NCBI GenBank assembly: GCA_018388625.1
Contig: CP074402.1
Coordinates: 1 to 64,000 of the forward strand
Reading direction: 5' to 3'
Source of the DNA: Nocardiopsis eucommiae
GTDB lineage: Bacteria > Actinomycetota > Actinomycetes > Streptosporangiales > Streptosporangiaceae
DNA: 64,000 bases
In this document: positions 51,058 to 61,484 of the stretch, in pieces
Layout of the letters: each line of letters opens with the position of its first letter
Position numbering within the stretch: position 1 is the stretch's first letter
Translations under genes and position numbers: made by a program
Notes under the pieces: generated by a model
What the model was told of the DNA's origin: nothing
The model's database searches: none
The model's input: only the letters and a program-made list of their open reading frames with translations

Positions 51058-52068
51058 GTCTGGATCGTAGGGCAGCGCCCAGCTTCGTCGCAGGTGACGC
51101 GCCCACCCTGGTTTATGGGGCTTCCTCCGCGTTCGTCTGGCGCGGCTCCCCGCCCGGTCTCCGGTCCTTCGGAGACACGTGCGGCACCTGTTCCGAGCCC
51201 GGTCCGACCACGGCTCGGGCCACGTTCCGAACCAACCCGACTCCGCGAGGGGCAGTGGGGGTTCTGGGGGTCGTGGGAGTCCTGGGCTTCCCGAGGGATA
51301 GGTCGATGATGTGCGGCCTGGGGTTCCTGAGGTCCAGGTGGTTGTGGTGCGGACTTGGGTTCCCGTGGGCCTCGCGAGAGCGGTGGCTGTGACATGTCCT
51401 GAGGCTCCGGAGGCCGTGGTGTCGCCTGGGAGTCCTGGGTTTTCCGAGGTGGGTCTGGTGGACGTGCCTGATGGGACATCCGTGATCACTCCGTCCTGGT
51501 GGCCGTGCGGGGGCGCCCCCGCACCTTGACGCGCGGTCGCCTCGACACCGCGGGGCCTCCGCCTCGGGTCCGTTCTGTCACCCGTCGCGAGCTCTGTCCA
51601 TGGCTTTTCCAACGGCCATCCCCCGTGTTCACACGGAGGAGGGGAAGGTGATTGTCACCATTTGGTGAGGTCTGGTGGAACGTCGGCGGGGTCGACCTCT
51701 TGGTCCACTCCCGGAACGGCAGACCGGTTCCGGCAACCGATCGGCATCGGTCCTGTTCGGGGTGCCCGCCCCGCCGCTCGTCCACCAGTACCAGTGCCCG
51801 AGGAACCGGCACTGGGCCGTTCCACTGGTACGGGTGTCACTCCACACCCATGGGTAACAGGGATCTTGACGGGGGTGACAAGCTCTTTACCGTCCTCGGT
51901 ACTGGGTGGACGGAGGTTCCCGAAACCCACGGGAACTCCCGGGCGACCCCTGCCCGGGCTCGCGGAAATAACCGGCCGTGAGCGCGTTCCACCCGCCCTG
52001 GTCCGGAGACGGTCCGGGTCACCCCGCTACGGCCCCCCAGGGTCGTGACCCAGAAGAAGGGCTCCCTC
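51058..52068. other. 1-kb region without a supported gene
   Basis: On both strands open frames give low-complexity Pro/Arg/Gly/Ser peptides without family signal. 51240-51480 is built from loosely repeated units like CCTGGGNNTCCCGAGG/GTGG. 51640-51960 is less GC-rich with nested inverted repeats (see 51788). It probably contains the promoter of the LPMO gene. Confidence 0.5.
51788..51831. repeat. nested inverted repeats upstream of the LPMO gene
   Basis: Outer arms GTACCAGTG (51788-51796) and CACTGGTAC (51823-51831); inner hairpin CCAGTGCC (51791-51798) with GGCACTGG (51808-51815). The two pairings share bases and exclude each other. Confidence 0.45.
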
Positions 52069-52593
52069 ATGAGTATCAGCACCAAGCTCCGCTCGACCGC
52101 GGCCGTCGGCGCCGCCACCGCGCTCGCCTTCACGTTGATGCCCGCGGGCACTGCCAGCGCCCACGGCTACATCAACAACCCGCCCAGCCGCCAGGCCCAG
52201 TGCGCCGCCGGGACGGTCTCCTGCGGACCGATCCAGTACGAGCCGCAGAGCGTCGAGGGCCCCAAGGGCCTGATGAGCTGTTCCGGAGGCAACGCCGCCT
52301 TCTCCGAGCTGGACGACGACAACTACGGCTGGGACGTCACCCCGGTCGGCAACTCCGTCACCTTCGACTGGACGATCACCGCCCGGCACTCGACCAGCAC
52401 GTGGGAATACTTCATCGACGGTCAGCAGATCGAGAGCATCGACGACGGTGGCGCCCAGCCGCCGGCGAACTTCTCCCACACCGTCGACCTCTCCGGCTAC
52501 AGCGGTGAGCAGACGGTGCTGGCCCGCTGGAACGTGGCCGACACCCCGATGGCCTTCTACGTCTGCGTCGACCTCAACGTCGGCGCCGCGTAG
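52069..52593 (+). CDS. lytic polysaccharide monooxygenase, AA10 family
   Basis: 174 residues from ATG 52069 with AAGAAGG upstream. Sec signal peptide ending TASA, so the mature protein begins with His32 (HGYINNPPSRQAQC), as required for the copper histidine brace; the second His is His107 (TITARHSTSTWEYF), and DTPMAFYVCVDLNV supplies the axial Phe. Single catalytic domain without a carbohydrate-binding module, close to small chitin-active AA10 proteins (CBP21 type). Secreted; oxidatively cleaves chitin, or less likely cellulose. Confidence 0.95.
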   Translation: MSISTKLRSTAAVGAATALAFTLMPAGTASAHGYINNPPSRQAQCAAGTVSCGPIQYEPQSVEGPKGLMSCSGGNAAFSELDDDNYGWDVTPVGNSVTFDWTITARHSTSTWEYFIDGQQIESIDDGGAQPPANFSHTVDLSGYSGEQTVLARWNVADTPMAFYVCVDLNVGAA

Positions 52594-52810
52594 ACACCCG
52601 GAGGCTCCCCCTCCGTACGCCGTGACGCCCCACCCCCGGGCGTCACGGCCCACGCCCGGACCGGCCCAGCGCCGGCCCGGGGCGTCCCCGTTCACGGGAC
52701 CGGGTTCCGGTTGGCCGGAGGTGGCCGTTTTCCCCCGGACGGTGCTCGTGCCCGGATTCGTCGGGGTGGCCATGGGAACATGCGACGGGTCAGGACACAC
52801 GTACTCGTGG

Positions 52811-53695
52811 ATGGACCCTCGCATGGGACACCCCCTCCAGCCGACCCCACCAGGCCACTCCGGCCACCAGGGGCAGCCCCCGTTCGGCCACCAGGGCCCA
52901 CCGGGTCAGCCGCCGCTCCAGCCGCCCTACCCCCACCCGCCCGGTCACCCCGGGGCGCCTGGACCGAACCCGCCCCCGCCCTGCGGCCCGCCCGGACCTC
53001 CCGGCCAGCCCGGCTCCCAGGGCGTTCCTGACCAGCCCCCGGCGCCCCGGCGCCGACCCCGGACCGCGCTCACGGTGACACTCACCGCCGCCGTCACCCT
53101 GGCGGTCGCCGGTTCCCTCACCTGGGTGGTCTCCTCCGCCACCGCCTCCTCCGCACGGATCAGCCCCGCGAGCGGCCTGCCGACCGACGACCCCTGCGCG
53201 GTCCTGAGTGACCGAACCCTCGCGTCGATGAACGCTGAGGCCAGATACGGGGGAGCCAGTAGCTACTCCAGCGGCTGCGACTGGAGCGTCACGCTGTTGG
53301 GAGAGGAGAGCATCTCCCTCTACTTCCGTCGTGCCGTGCCGTTCTCCGCGGCGGACGCGGCCCTGCTCCAAGAACATGACACGCAGGGGGAGGATCTGCC
53401 CACTGACGCCCAGGAGCTCTACGAGGCGACCGTCGAAGCGGCCTCCGAGCGCCCGCGGAGCGAGGCCGCGCAGTCGCGGGACCGACCGCTGAGGTTCGGT
53501 GACGAGAGCACGTTGGTCCTCGCCGACTTCCCCACCGGTTCCGGCGACCCCCACGAGCAGGTGGTGACGCTGGTCGTCCTGGAGGGACGCCTCGTCAGCG
53601 AGGTCACCCTCAACCTGGGCTCCACCATCGACGACATCGATCTGAACGAGGCCGAGGAGCTTCTCGCCGACGTCGCGGCCGACGTCTTCGGCTGA
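52811..53695 (+). CDS. Pro-rich membrane-anchored protein with external Cys domain (copy 1)
   Basis: 294 residues from ATG 52811 (MDPRMGHPLQPTPPG); ATG 52772 and 52823 are alternatives. A Pro/Gly/Gln-rich cytoplasmic region (1-75) is followed by one TM helix (ALTVTLTAAVTLAVAGSLTWVV) and an external domain with DPCAVLSDRTLASMNAEARY and SSGCDWSVTLL, two Cys likely in a disulfide. The DPC...LL/NA pattern recalls DUF3558-like lipoproteins. Tandem paralogue of the next gene. Function unknown. Confidence 0.8.
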   Translation: MDPRMGHPLQPTPPGHSGHQGQPPFGHQGPPGQPPLQPPYPHPPGHPGAPGPNPPPPCGPPGPPGQPGSQGVPDQPPAPRRRPRTALTVTLTAAVTLAVAGSLTWVVSSATASSARISPASGLPTDDPCAVLSDRTLASMNAEARYGGASSYSSGCDWSVTLLGEESISLYFRRAVPFSAADAALLQEHDTQGEDLPTDAQELYEATVEAASERPRSEAAQSRDRPLRFGDESTLVLADFPTGSGDPHEQVVTLVVLEGRLVSEVTLNLGSTIDDIDLNEAEELLADVAADVFG

Positions 53696-53745
53696 TCCCT
53701 TCCCCCAGAGGCGCTCGGGCGTCGCACACCAACAGGAGGTCCGCC

Positions 53746-54509
53746 GTGTACAACGGCCCCCACAGCAGTTCCCCCCACAGCACGGCGGGCCCGGAACCCC
53801 CGGCCAGGCCCCCGAGCGCAGGGACCCGGAGGGCCACCCCCGGCACGCGCCCCCGGCTTCGGGACCAGTCCCGGGACGGCGCGGCACCGGGCGCGTCATC
53901 GCGATCACCGCGGCGGTGACACTCGCGGTCTACGGCCTGGTCGTCGGAGGCGTGTGGGCGGTGACGTCCTCGTCGGGCTCCCACCACGCGGGTCCTTCGC
54001 TCGAAGGTCTGGACCTGGACCCGTGCGCGGCGCCCGGCAGCTCGGACCTGCGTTCTCTCAACGCCGTCCTGGCCTCCGCCTCGTACTCCGAGGCGGGCAC
54101 GGCGTGTTGGTGGGTCACGGAGTTCGCGAACGGGTCCCCGGGGTCGCTCCGGGTCACCTACAGCGTCCCCGCGAACGAGGAGGGCGAGAGGACCCACGAC
54201 GCGTCCGACACCGCCAGCCGATTCGCGGAGGAGCGGGGCAAGCTGATCGACGGCACGGACGGCCCCCGGGGCATCGAGATCCTGGAAGGGCGTGACCTCG
54301 ACCTGGGAGACGAGTCCTTCGTCTCCCACTACCTCGCGGGAACTGACGGGCAGGGCAGCAACGCGACGGTGCTCGTCCGGAAGGCGGAGTACCTGGTCGA
54401 GATCAGGGTCCTGGAGACCGGGGAGGACAGGAGCGGCCGGGTCGACTTCACCGTCGGCGAGGAGGTGATCATCTCGATCGCCGAACGCGCCCTGAGCCGC
54501 CTGGGGTGA
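53746..54509 (+). CDS. Pro-rich membrane-anchored protein with external Cys domain (copy 2, frame broken)
   Basis: 254 residues after repair, from GTG 53746 with AGGAGG six bases upstream. One base added in the C5 run 53757-53761 gives VYNGPPQQFPPQHGGPGTPG and reaches the TM helix (VIAITAAVTLAVYGLVVGGV). The external domain has LDPCAAPGSSDLRSLNAVL and GTACWWVTEF, with Cys and DPC spacing like copy 1. The identical TAAVTLAV core supports a tandem duplication. Function unknown. Confidence 0.82.
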
Positions 54510-54529
54510 CGCCGGCTCGCGGCGGCCGT

Positions 54530-55990
54530 CTACCGCGCGGCCACCGTCGTCACCGGACGCACGCGCTGCCCCGTTCCCGCTCGGATCTCCGGACGGCGGT
54601 CGACGCAGCGCGTGCGGTCCTCGAACGCCTTCCCCAGACGCAGCAGATCCGCGTCCCGGTAGTGGTCCACGGAGAGCTGGAAGCCCACGGGCAGCCCCGA
54701 GCCGGTGAACCCGGCCGGGAGCGCCAGGACGGGGAGCCCCGTCGCGGAGAGCGCGCAGGCCGAGCGCATCCAGTCCAGGTAGCCCGTGCCCTCGACGCCG
54801 TCGACCGCCGCCGGGTAGCGCAGCCGGGCGTCGAAGGGCAGCACCTGCGCGGCGGGGCTGACCAGGAGGTCGTAACGCGCGTGGAAGGCGCGGAGCGCGG
54901 CGGCCAGCCGGGTCCGCGCGCCGGTCGCGGCGACGATCTCCCGGGCGCTCAGCGCCCACCCGGCCTCCACGTTCCCGACCACCTCGGGTTTGACCAGGTC
55001 CCGGTGTTCGCGCACCAACGGCCCCAGCGCGGCGGCGAAGTCGAGGGCGCGGGTGGTCCGGAACACCTCCTCCGCGTCGGTGAGGTCCGGGGTCGCCTCC
55101 TCCACGATCGCCCCGGCCTCCTCGAAGACACGCAGACGCCCCTCCAGGACCGCCAGCACCTCCGGCTCCACGGGGAGGCCGAGCCCGAGGTCCGGGCTCC
55201 AGGCCACCCGAACCCCGCGCAGGTCACCGAGGAGCGGGCCGGTGAAGTCGGACCCGGTGACCGGTGCCGGGGGCCGCACCCTCGGTGAGGGCCCGGCGAC
55301 GGCGAACATGAACAGGGCGACGTCGGAGACCTCGCGGGCCATCGGTCCGGTACGGGTCAGCCACGCCCAGTCGTCGCCCGGCGGCGGCGTGGGGATCACC
55401 CCGTGGGACGGCCGGAACCCCACCACGCCGCAGAACGACGCCGGGATGCGCAGCGATCCGCCCATGTCCGACCCCTCGCCCAGGGGCTGGATCCCGCTGG
55501 CGACCGCCGCCGCCAGGCCGCCGGACGAGCCGCCAGCGCTCAGTCGGGGCGCGTACGGGTTGGTGGTGGTGCCGAAGACGTCGTTGAAGGTGTGCGACCC
55601 GGCGCCGAACTCCGGGACGTTGCTCTTCCCCGTGGAGACCACCCCCGCGCGCCGCAGCCGGGCGATGATCGCGTCGTCCTGGACGGGCACGTGGTCAGCG
55701 AAGATCCGGGAGCCGCTGGTGGAGCGCGTCCCGGCCACCGCGTGGGTGTCCTTGTGGGTCATGGGCAGCCCGTGCAGCGGCGGCAGGGTGGCCCCGGACA
55801 CGGTGCGCCGGTCGGCGGCCTCGGCGTCGGCCAGCGCCCGCTCCGGGTCGAGGGTGACCACGGCGTTGATCTCCGGGTTCACCTGCTCGATCCGTTCCAG
55901 GTGCGCGTCCAGGGCCTCTCGCGCGGAGACCTCACGGCGTCGGATCGCCGCCACCAGGGCGGTCGCGGACATCTGCTGGATCTCGTTCAT
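54530..55990 (-). CDS. amidase (amidase signature family)
   Basis: 486 residues from ATG 55990 (MNEIQQMSATALVAAIRRRE). Amidase-signature triad: Lys in LPMTHKDTHAVAG, cis-Ser and Ser nucleophile in APRLSAGGSSGGLAAAVASG, with GSDMGGSLRIPASFCGVVGF downstream. Related to GatA but without the rest of a gatCAB operon, so probably a metabolic amidase. Substrate unknown. Divergent from the M20 gene; a joint role in amide breakdown is possible. Confidence 0.94.
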   Translation of the reverse strand: MNEIQQMSATALVAAIRRREVSAREALDAHLERIEQVNPEINAVVTLDPERALADAEAADRRTVSGATLPPLHGLPMTHKDTHAVAGTRSTSGSRIFADHVPVQDDAIIARLRRAGVVSTGKSNVPEFGAGSHTFNDVFGTTTNPYAPRLSAGGSSGGLAAAVASGIQPLGEGSDMGGSLRIPASFCGVVGFRPSHGVIPTPPPGDDWAWLTRTGPMAREVSDVALFMFAVAGPSPRVRPPAPVTGSDFTGPLLGDLRGVRVAWSPDLGLGLPVEPEVLAVLEGRLRVFEEAGAIVEEATPDLTDAEEVFRTTRALDFAAALGPLVREHRDLVKPEVVGNVEAGWALSAREIVAATGARTRLAAALRAFHARYDLLVSPAAQVLPFDARLRYPAAVDGVEGTGYLDWMRSACALSATGLPVLALPAGFTGSGLPVGFQLSVDHYRDADLLRLGKAFEDRTRCVDRRPEIRAGTGQRVRPVTTVAAR

Positions 55991-56111
55991 GGTGGCCCCA
56001 GTCTCCGCCGGGACCGCGCGTTCCGGAACCTCCCCTCGGTGGGTTCGCCCCGGTTTTTCGGGAAACGACCCACAGGGGTCCCTCCCGCCCCCGACCGCGA
56101 AGGAAGGCCGT

Positions 56112-57340
56112 ATGACCAGCCCGACCGACACCGTCCTGTCCGACCTCGACACCGACCGCGCGCACCGGATCTACCGGCACCTGCACGCGCACCCCGAGCT
56201 CTCCATGCAGGAGCACGCCACCGCCGACCTCGTCGCGGCCGAGCTGGAGGAGCTGGGCATCGGGCACTTCCGCTGCGGCGGCACCGGTGTGGTCGGCGTG
56301 ATCCGCAACGGGGACGGGCCGGTGGTCGCCTTCCGGGCCGACACGGACGGGCTGCCCATCGCGGAGGACACCGGCCTGGAGTACGCGAGCACGGCCACCG
56401 GGACGCTGGAGGACGGCACCGTGGTCCCGGTCATGCACGGCTGCGGACACGACACCCACGTCACGTCCCTGCTCAGCGCGGCCCGCGCTCTCACGTCCCA
56501 CCCGGACACCTGGTCCGGGACCCTGGTGCTGGTCTTCCAACCCGGTGAGGAGGTCGCGGCCGGTGCGCGGGCGATGGTCGACGACGGCCTGTGGGAACGC
56601 GCCCCGCTCCCCGAGGTCGTCCTGGGCCAACACGTGATGCCGCTCCGGTCCGGGACGGTCGACATCTCCCACGGCGTCGCGATGGCCATGGCCGACGCGC
56701 TGCGGGTGACGGTGTACGGGAAGCAGTCCCACGGTTCGCGACCGCAGTCCTCGATCGACCCGATCGTGCTCGGGGCGCACGTGATCGCCCGGTTGCAGAC
56801 GATCGTCTCCCGCGAACTCGACCCGCGCACCCCCGCCGTGGTCACCTCCGGCACCTTCCACGCGGGCCTGAAGGAGAACATCATCCCGGACCGCGCGGAG
56901 TTCACCCTGAACATCCGCACGTTCGAGCCCGAGGTCCGCGAGCGGGTCCTCGCCGCCGTCCGCCGGATCGTCTCCGGTGAGGCGGCCGTCTCCGGAGCCC
57001 CGGAACCGCTGGTGGAGGAGATCTACTCGTTCCCGCGCTGCCACAACGACCCCGTCCAGGCGGCGCGCGTGGAGTCGGCGCTCAGGGACGGCCTGGGGGA
57101 GGGGAACGTCTCCGTGGCCGAGCCGGTGATGGGCAGCGAGGACTTCGGCCTCCTGGGCGAGGCCGTCGGAGTCCCCTCGGTCTTCTGGATGTTCGGGGGT
57201 TCGACCTCGCACCGGGCGAGGAGGCCCCGGTCAACCACTCCCCGGACTTCGCGCCCGCCATGGGACCGGCGCTGGCGACCGGCACGCGCGCCGCCGTCGC
57301 CGCGATCCTGGCCTACCTCGGCACCGACCCACGGGGCTGA
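56112..57340 (+). CDS. M20 family metallopeptidase / amidohydrolase (frame broken near end)
   Basis: 409 residues after repair, from ATG 56112 with AAGGAAGG upstream. M20D type: HAHPELSMQEH, VMHGCGHDTHVTSLLSAAR (metal ligands), VLVFQPGEEVAAGARAMV and the dimerisation-domain segment HGSRPQSSIDPIVLGAHVI. One base added at the G5 run 57195-57199 restores FGGFDLAPGEEAPVNHSPDF with the last metal-site His and the end YLGTDPRG. Acts on N-acyl amino acids or similar amides; substrate unknown. Confidence 0.94.
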
Positions 57341-57364
57341 CCGACCGGCACCGACCCCGGACAC

Positions 57365-57397
57365 GACGAAGGCCGGTCCCGTGGGACCGGCCTTCGT
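57365..57397 (-). terminator. terminator of tRNA-Pro
   Basis: ACGAAGGCCGGTCCC and GGGACCGGCCTTCGT arms around a short loop, 7 bases past the tRNA 3' end. Its outer sequence ACGAAGGCCGGT is shared with the tRNA-Ser terminator at 38390. Confidence 0.8.
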
Positions 57398-57403
57398 GCT
57401 CTG

Positions 57404-57477
57404 TCGGGGTGGCGGGATTTGAACCCACGACCTCTTCGTCCCGAACGAAGCGCGCTGCCAAGCTGCGCTACACCCCG
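57404..57477 (-). tRNA. tRNA-Pro (anticodon CGG)
   Basis: Acceptor CGGGGTG/CACCCCG, D arm TAGCGCAGCTTGGCAGCGC, anticodon stem CTTCG with loop TTCGGGA, T arm GTGGGTTCAAATCCC. 74 bases; the terminal CCA is not encoded. Confidence 0.97.
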
Positions 57478-57551
57478 AAGCAACGTCCCCAAGTCTAGCG
57501 GACTCGGGGAGTGCTTGTGCACCTCGATTCCGTACGGATCGAACCCGCCGG

Positions 57552-58471
57552 TCAGGGACGGGCGACCAGGTCCAGGAGCGAGGCCTCCGGGCGGCAGCAG
57601 AACCGCACCGGGGCGTACGGGGACGTGCCCAGACCACCGGAGACGTGCAGCCAGGCGTCGCCCCACTCGTTGAGCCCCCAGGCGCGGCGGCGGTCGATCC
57701 CGCAGTTGGTGACCAGCGTCCCGTAGTAGGGCAGGCACAGCTGGCCGCCGTGCGTGTGACCGGCGAGCAGCAGCTGGTACCCGTCGGCCTCGAACCGGTC
57801 CAGGTTGGCGGGCTCCGGCGAGTGCAGCACACCCAGCCTGACGTCGGCCAGGGGGTCGGCGGGACCGGCGACGTCGTCGTAGCGGTCCAGCTTGATGTGC
57901 GAGTCGTGCACACCGGCCAGGGCGACGTCGAGGCCGTTGGCCTTGAGGGAGCCCTTGTGGTTGTTCAGGTCCAACCAGCCCGACGCCGACATCGACGCGC
58001 CCAGCTCCCGCCAGGGCAGGTCCGGCACCCGGCGCTTGCGGTAGTCCGTCTTGCTGGTCCGCCACAGGTAGCGCGCCGGGTTCTTCAGCTGGGGCGAGAA
58101 CAGGTCGTTGGATCCGTACACGAACGCGCCCGGCCGGTCCAGGAGCGGTCCCAGGGCGCCGATGAAGGGCTCCACCGCGTCGGGGTGGGCCAGCGAGTCC
58201 CCGGTGTTGATCACCAGGTCCGGCTCGTAGGCCTCCAGCCCCCGGATCCAGTCGATGAGCATCCTCCGCCCGGGCGTCAGGTGCGCGTCGGACAGGTGCA
58301 GCACCCGCAGGCGGGGGCTGCCGGGGGCAGCAGCGGCAGCTCGTACCGGCGGAGCCGGAACCAGTTGCGTTCGATGACCGAGGCGTACCCCAGCCCGGCC
58401 ACACCGACCGCCCCGGTGATCGCGGCCGCGCGCCCGATCCGGCGCAGCAGTGGTCTGTTCTCGGCGCCCAT
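57552..58471 (-). CDS. metallophosphoesterase, membrane-anchored (frame broken)
   Basis: 306 residues after repair, from ATG 58471 (GAAGGAGGGCCGG upstream). An N-terminal hydrophobic stretch ([18 protein letters not shown]) precedes a calcineurin-like domain: [31 protein letters not shown] and [14 protein letters not shown]. The frame is lost at the G5 run 58323-58327, where one added base restores [17 protein letters not shown]. YaeI/YkuE-type phosphodiesterase family; substrate unknown. Confidence 0.93.
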
Positions 58472-58568
58472 CCGGCCCTCCTTCGTCGGGTACCGATCGT
58501 CTCAGATTCGGGGTGCCCCGCGCGCAAACCGTTGGTGGGCCCCGCCGGGGCGGCCATAGGATCGGGCC

Positions 58569-59021
58569 ATGTCCGAACTCAAAGCCCGCCTCAAGTCCGA
58601 CCTGACCACCGCCATGAAGGCGAAGGACAAGGTCCGCACCGCGACCCTGCGCATGGTGCTCACCACCATCGCCACCGAGGAGTCCGCGGGCTCCTCGCAG
58701 CGGGCGCTCAACGACGACGAGGTCACCAAGCTCCTCATCCGCGAGGCCAAGAAGCGTCGTGAGGCCGCCGAGGCCTTCGACAAGGGCGACCGCCCGGAGG
58801 CCGCCGCCAACGAGCGGGCCGAGAGCGAGGTCCTGTCGGACTACCTGCCCAAGCCCCTCACCGACGACGAGCTCTCCCAGCTGGTGACGGCCGCGGTCAC
58901 CGAGACCGGCGCCTCCGGGATGAAGGAGATGGGCAAGGTCATGAAGATCGTCAACGCCCAGATCGCCGGGCGCGCCGACGGCGCCCGCGTGGCCGCCGAG
59001 GTCAAGCGCCAGCTGGCCTAG
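58569..59021 (+). CDS. GatB/YqeY domain protein
   Basis: 150 residues from ATG 58569. YqeY fold: MSELKARLKSDLTTAMKAKD at the N-terminus, LLIREAKKRREAAEAFDKGD, and the C-terminal helical domain SGMKEMGKVMKIVNAQIAGR that resembles the tail of GatB. No catalytic motif; proposed tRNA-amidotransferase-related role. Followed by a perfect hairpin terminator. Confidence 0.96.
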   Translation: MSELKARLKSDLTTAMKAKDKVRTATLRMVLTTIATEESAGSSQRALNDDEVTKLLIREAKKRREAAEAFDKGDRPEAAANERAESEVLSDYLPKPLTDDELSQLVTAAVTETGASGMKEMGKVMKIVNAQIAGRADGARVAAEVKRQLA

Positions 59022-59029
59022 CGCAACGA

Positions 59030-59068
59030 CGAGGGGGCGGTGGTGACCAGGTCACCACCGCCCCCTCG
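59030..59068. terminator. bidirectional terminator
   Basis: GAGGGGGCGGTGGTGACC and GGTCACCACCGCCCCCTC are perfect 18-bp arms around one base, between the YqeY gene and the convergent ponA gene. Confidence 0.85.
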
Positions 59069-59082
59069 CGGGTGTCACGGGA

Positions 59083-61484
59083 TCAGTCGCCCCGGCCGGG
59101 CTGGGTCGCCGGCGTCACCGGGAACCAGCCGTTGCGGCCCCGGTCGTCGTCCGCGTTGGCCCGGCCGCCGCCGCTGCTCAGGAACACGTTGACCGTCGCG
59201 CCCTCGGGGAGACGGGTGCCCGGGTTCGGGTTGACCGCGGCCACCGAACCCTCGCTCTCGGCGGAGCGGACCGTCGTGCCGGACACGTTCGCCGTGTAGC
59301 CGGCGGACTCCAGGGCGGCCACCGCGTCCGACTCGCTCAGCCCGACGACGTTCGGGACGCCGCCGTCGTCGCTGGCCGGACTGGCCTCCTCGTCCCCGTC
59401 GTCGTCATCCCGTGGAGCGCGCGGCTCCGAGGTGGAGCCGAACTTGCCGGGCGCGGACGCCAGCCGCTCGGAGTCCAGGCCCTCGTGAGCGCCGCGCATG
59501 GTCTCCTGCCAGATCGGGCCCGGGATGGTCGCCCCGTACACGGTGCCGAAGTACCGGTCACCGATCCGCACGTTGCGCAGCGGGTACTGCTGGGGACCGC
59601 GCGGGTCACCGACGAACACGCTGCTGGCCATCTGCGGGGTGAACCCTGCGAACCAGGCCGCGGCGGAACCGTCGGTGGTTCCCGTCTTGCCCGCCGCCGG
59701 ACGGCCGATGCCCAGGCTGGCGGCGGTGCCGCCGTTGAAGGTCTGCGACAGCAGGTAGCTGGTGCCGTCCGCGACCTCCTCGTCCATCACGCGCTCGCAC
59801 TCGGGCTCGATGTCGATCGTGGTGCCCGCCTGGCGGTCCTCGATCTTCGTGATGGCCTGCGGCTCGCAGTACATGCCACCGGAGGCGAAGGTCGCGTAGG
59901 CGTTCGACACCCGCAGCGGGGAGACCTCCTCGCTGCCCAGCGTGAAGCTGCTGTTGGCGAGCGAGTTGTCGTTCTCCGTGAACAGAGTGCCGTCGGCGCG
60001 CTTCAGCCCGATCTTCTCGGCCATCTTCATCGTGTTGCACAGGCCCGCGCGGGCCTGGAGCTGCGCGAAGTAGGTGTTGGACGAGGCCTTCGTGCCGGAG
60101 ATCATGTTGTGGTTGCCCGCGTTGCTGTCACCGGCGTTGCTCAGCGACCACGACTCCAGCCTCCCCCGTTGCAGGAGGTCTGGCCGCTCACCGTGGTGGA
60201 GCTCGGTGAGTTGAAGGAGGTGCCGAAGGGCAGCCCCTGTTCCAGCGCCGCGGCCAGGGTGATCGCCTTGAACGTCGACCCGGCCTGGAAGCCGCTGCTG
60301 CCGCCCCGGTCCGAGTCGGTGGTGAAGTTGATGGAGGTCTCGCCGAGCTTGCTCTCGTCGGGACCGTAGTTGCGGCTCTGCATCATGCCGAGGATGTGGC
60401 CGGTGCCCGGCTCCACGATCGCCTGCGCGGCGACCTTACGGGAGTCGTTCTCGCGCGGCACCCACTTGTCCACGGCCTTCTGCCCCGACTCCTGGGCCTG
60501 CGGGTCCAGGGTCGTGTGGATCTCCAGGCCGGCGGTGCGCAGCCAGCGCGCGCGCTCGGTCTCGTTGGGGCCGAACCGCTCGTCCTGCTCGATCTCCTGC
60601 ACGACGTAGTCGCAGAAGAAGGGCTGGTCGCTGGGGACGCACCCGTTGGGCGGGGTGTCCAGATCCAGGTCCATGTCCTCGGCCTTGGCCTCCTCGGCCT
60701 CCTCCTCGGTGATGGACCCGGTGGCGACCATGCGGTCCAGGACGACGTTGCGCCGGTCGGTGGTCTGCTCGGGGAAGAAGCGCGGGTTGTACAGGTACGG
60801 GTAGCGGACGAGACCGGCGATGGTCGCCGCCTGGTGCAGCTCCAGCTCGCTCGCGGGCACCTGGAAGAAGTGCTGCGCGGCGGACTCGACGCCGTAGGCG
60901 CCGTCGCTGAAGTAGGCGATGTTGAGGTAGCCCTCAAGGATCTCGTCCTTGGACATCCGCTGTTCCAGGGCGACGGCGTAGCGCAGCTCCCGGATCTTGC
61001 GGGCGATGGTCTCCTCGCGGGCCTCCTCCAGTTCCTCCTGGGAGGTGGCGGCCTCGATCTGCACGTTCTTCACGTACTGCTGGGTGATGGAGGAGGCACC
61101 CTCGGTGTTGCCTCCCACGGTCCGGAGCGCGGCACGCAGGGTGCCGGAGACGTCCAGACCGCCGTGGTCGTAGAAGCGGGAGTCCTCCATGGCCAGGATC
61201 GCGTCGATCATGACCGGGGAGACGTCGTCGATGTCGACGAGCTCACGGTTCTGGTCGAAGATCTCGGCGATCACGCCGCCCTCGCGGTCGTAGATGGTCG
61301 ATCGCTGAGGAGGCGGAGGTGTCTCGAGTTGGCTGGGCATGTCCAGGAAGCCGCTGGCGATGTTGCGGGCGGTGATCCCCATGCCGCCGACCGCCGGAAG
61401 GGCGAGTGCGGCGACGAGGAGGCCGGCGATCACACCGACGACGACCAGTTGGCTGATTCTTTGAAGCAATGTCCCCTGACCCAC
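59083..61484 (-). CDS. ponA: bifunctional penicillin-binding protein PonA with PASTA domain (frame broken)
   Basis: 800 residues after repair, from GTG 61484. Membrane anchor (LVVVGVIAGLLVAALALPAV), GT51 transglycosylase (about 70-240) with ILAMEDSRFYDHGGLD and GASSITQQYVKN, then transpeptidase with SxxK in QAGSTFKAITL, SSN in KASSNTYFAQ and KTG in AAGKTGTTDGS. A C-terminal PASTA repeat (VPNVVGLSESDAVAALESAG) and Gly/Asp-rich tail follow. The frame breaks at the C5 run 60163-60167; one added base restores SCNGGRLESWSLSNAGDSN. Homologue of M. tuberculosis PonA2 (Rv3682), with the same neighbours. Confidence 0.95.
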
